Shown here piece after piece: positions 10,353 through 10,728 of a stretch of 10,728 nt of DNA (position 1 is the first letter of the stretch; every line of letters begins with the position of its first letter). The DNA lies in contig JAATVL010000210.1 in assembly GCA_014523525.1 (NCBI GenBank), forward strand, positions 1 to 10,728. The letters are read 5' to 3'. Under the pieces are notes generated by a model. That model was not told the DNA's origin and did no database searches. It saw nothing but the letters and a program-made list of their open reading frames with translations. The stretch comes from Nitrososphaerales archaeon TH703. Lineage in GTDB: Archaea; Thermoproteota; Nitrososphaeria; Nitrososphaerales; Nitrososphaeraceae. A program made the position numbers and the translations under genes.

Positions 10353-10728
10353 GATTTTCACTCCACGATAGTGAGCACGGACAAAATGCGGTTATATGGC
10401 TGGCGCTTCTTTGTTTTCGCGCGTGCCAGCCGCTATAAATTGTAAAAGAACTGAAGGCCGCGAAAACTGCGGCACGGAGCGCCACCGTAAAGGCGAGTGA
10501 ACGATTTGTATGAGGTAAATTTTAACTCGGAAAACAGATTTTGGGGGTTTAGGTTGCATTAAGGTTTATTTTTCGATAGTTGTGGAATTAATTCTTGTAA
10601 TATCTTAGCTAAATGTCAGGGCAGCACTCTAGCTAGTAATCCAGTAATAGAATGACTTATTGGTGTTCAATGTTTGTACAGGCTTTTACTATTAGTTGTT
10701 CACATAAAATACTAACATTGGGCTGTAC
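10353..10728. other. Right non-coding end, leader of leftward array
   Basis: 376 bp without a supportable gene; the longest start-to-stop frame noticed is about 19 codons with no ribosome binding site. Contents: interlocked inverted repeats (10398-10467), a T-rich stretch with repeated GGTTTA (10547-10568), and GTACAG/CTGTAC at 10677-10682 and 10723-10728. No clear -35/-10 pair was found for leftward transcription; TTGAAC and TATTAC lie 15 bp apart in the rightmost 80 bp on the minus strand, which is a weak candidate. The region likely holds the promoter and untranslated leader of the leftward array, and perhaps an origin or terminus. Confidence 0.65.
10398..10467 (-). promoter_or_regulatory. 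Interlocked inverted repeats (pseudoknot or alternative hairpins)
   Basis: GGCTGGC (10398-10404) pairs with GCCAGCC (10425-10431), and GTTTTCGCG (10413-10421) pairs with CGCGAAAAC (10459-10467). The arms interleave in the order A-B-A'-B'. As RNA this allows an H-type pseudoknot (7-bp and 9-bp stems) or two competing hairpins. In the leftward transcript it lies about 46-115 nt before the zinc-ribbon start codon. A cis-acting RNA switch, a frameshift-free translational control element, or an origin structure are possible; none is established. Confidence 0.55.

Noticed and set aside
10386..10445. Rightward 19-codon frame starting M-R-L-Y-G-W-R
   Set aside because: There is no ribosome binding site, and it coincides with the interlocked inverted repeats that explain the sequence better.
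1..10728. Terminal inverted repeats expected for protein-primed replication
   Set aside because: Comparing the left end with the reverse complement of the right end gave only a shared 7-mer at different offsets.
1..10728. tRNA genes, CRISPR arrays, insertion sequences, integrase and attachment sites
   Set aside because: I scanned by eye and saw no cloverleaf-like segment, no regular spacer array, no transposase or recombinase motif and no flanking direct repeats.

Overview
This window looks like a complete, or nearly complete, small virus-like replicon of about 10.7 kb rather than a piece of a chromosome. Two compact gene arrays run towards each other. A rightward array (226-5850) carries ten genes that look like virion components. 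A leftward array (10352-5828) carries eleven genes ending in a family B DNA polymerase. The two arrays overlap tail to tail by 23 bp. Both window ends are non-coding (225 bp on the left, 376 bp on the right) and hold A-tracts, inverted repeats and a pseudoknot-like pair of interlocked repeats.

The one confident functional call is the polymerase (5828-7618, minus). It has exonuclease motifs I-III, the YxGG linker, motifs A, B and C and a C-terminal KxY motif, spaced much as in the protein-primed phi29-type enzymes. Protein-primed replication implies a linear genome with a terminal protein. I can identify neither the terminal protein nor terminal inverted repeats. I see no packaging ATPase, terminase, portal, HK97-type or double-jelly-roll capsid protein, integrase or endolysin. 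If the window is the whole element, its virion is of an unfamiliar type.

Rightward array: a small helical protein (226), a 59-residue basic protein (648), four short beta-rich proteins that form two related pairs (814, 1335, 1716, 2175), a two-helix membrane protein (2627), a coiled-coil protein (2828), an 868-residue helical-repeat protein with one hydrophobic segment (3048), and a small charged protein (5656). Leftward array, in order of transcription: a zinc-ribbon microprotein (10352), an uncertain overlapping frame (10195), an AT-hook/ribbon-helix-helix-like protein (10001), a terminator or attenuator (9516-9481), an acidic protein (9466), two related OB-fold-like proteins (9237, 8905), four small unknowns (8578, 8365, 8187, 7915) and the polymerase.

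The host is more likely bacterial than archaeal. Several leftward genes have canonical AGGAG-type ribosome binding sites, including a perfect AAGGAGGT, and there is a hairpin plus T-tract terminator. The -10-like TATACT boxes at the left are only suggestive. Archaeal viruses with protein-primed polymerases and similar genome size exist, so this is not settled. Base composition is uneven: the polymerase gene is very A+T rich, while the three regulator-like genes at the right (9534-10352) are clearly richer in G+C, hinting at a separate origin.
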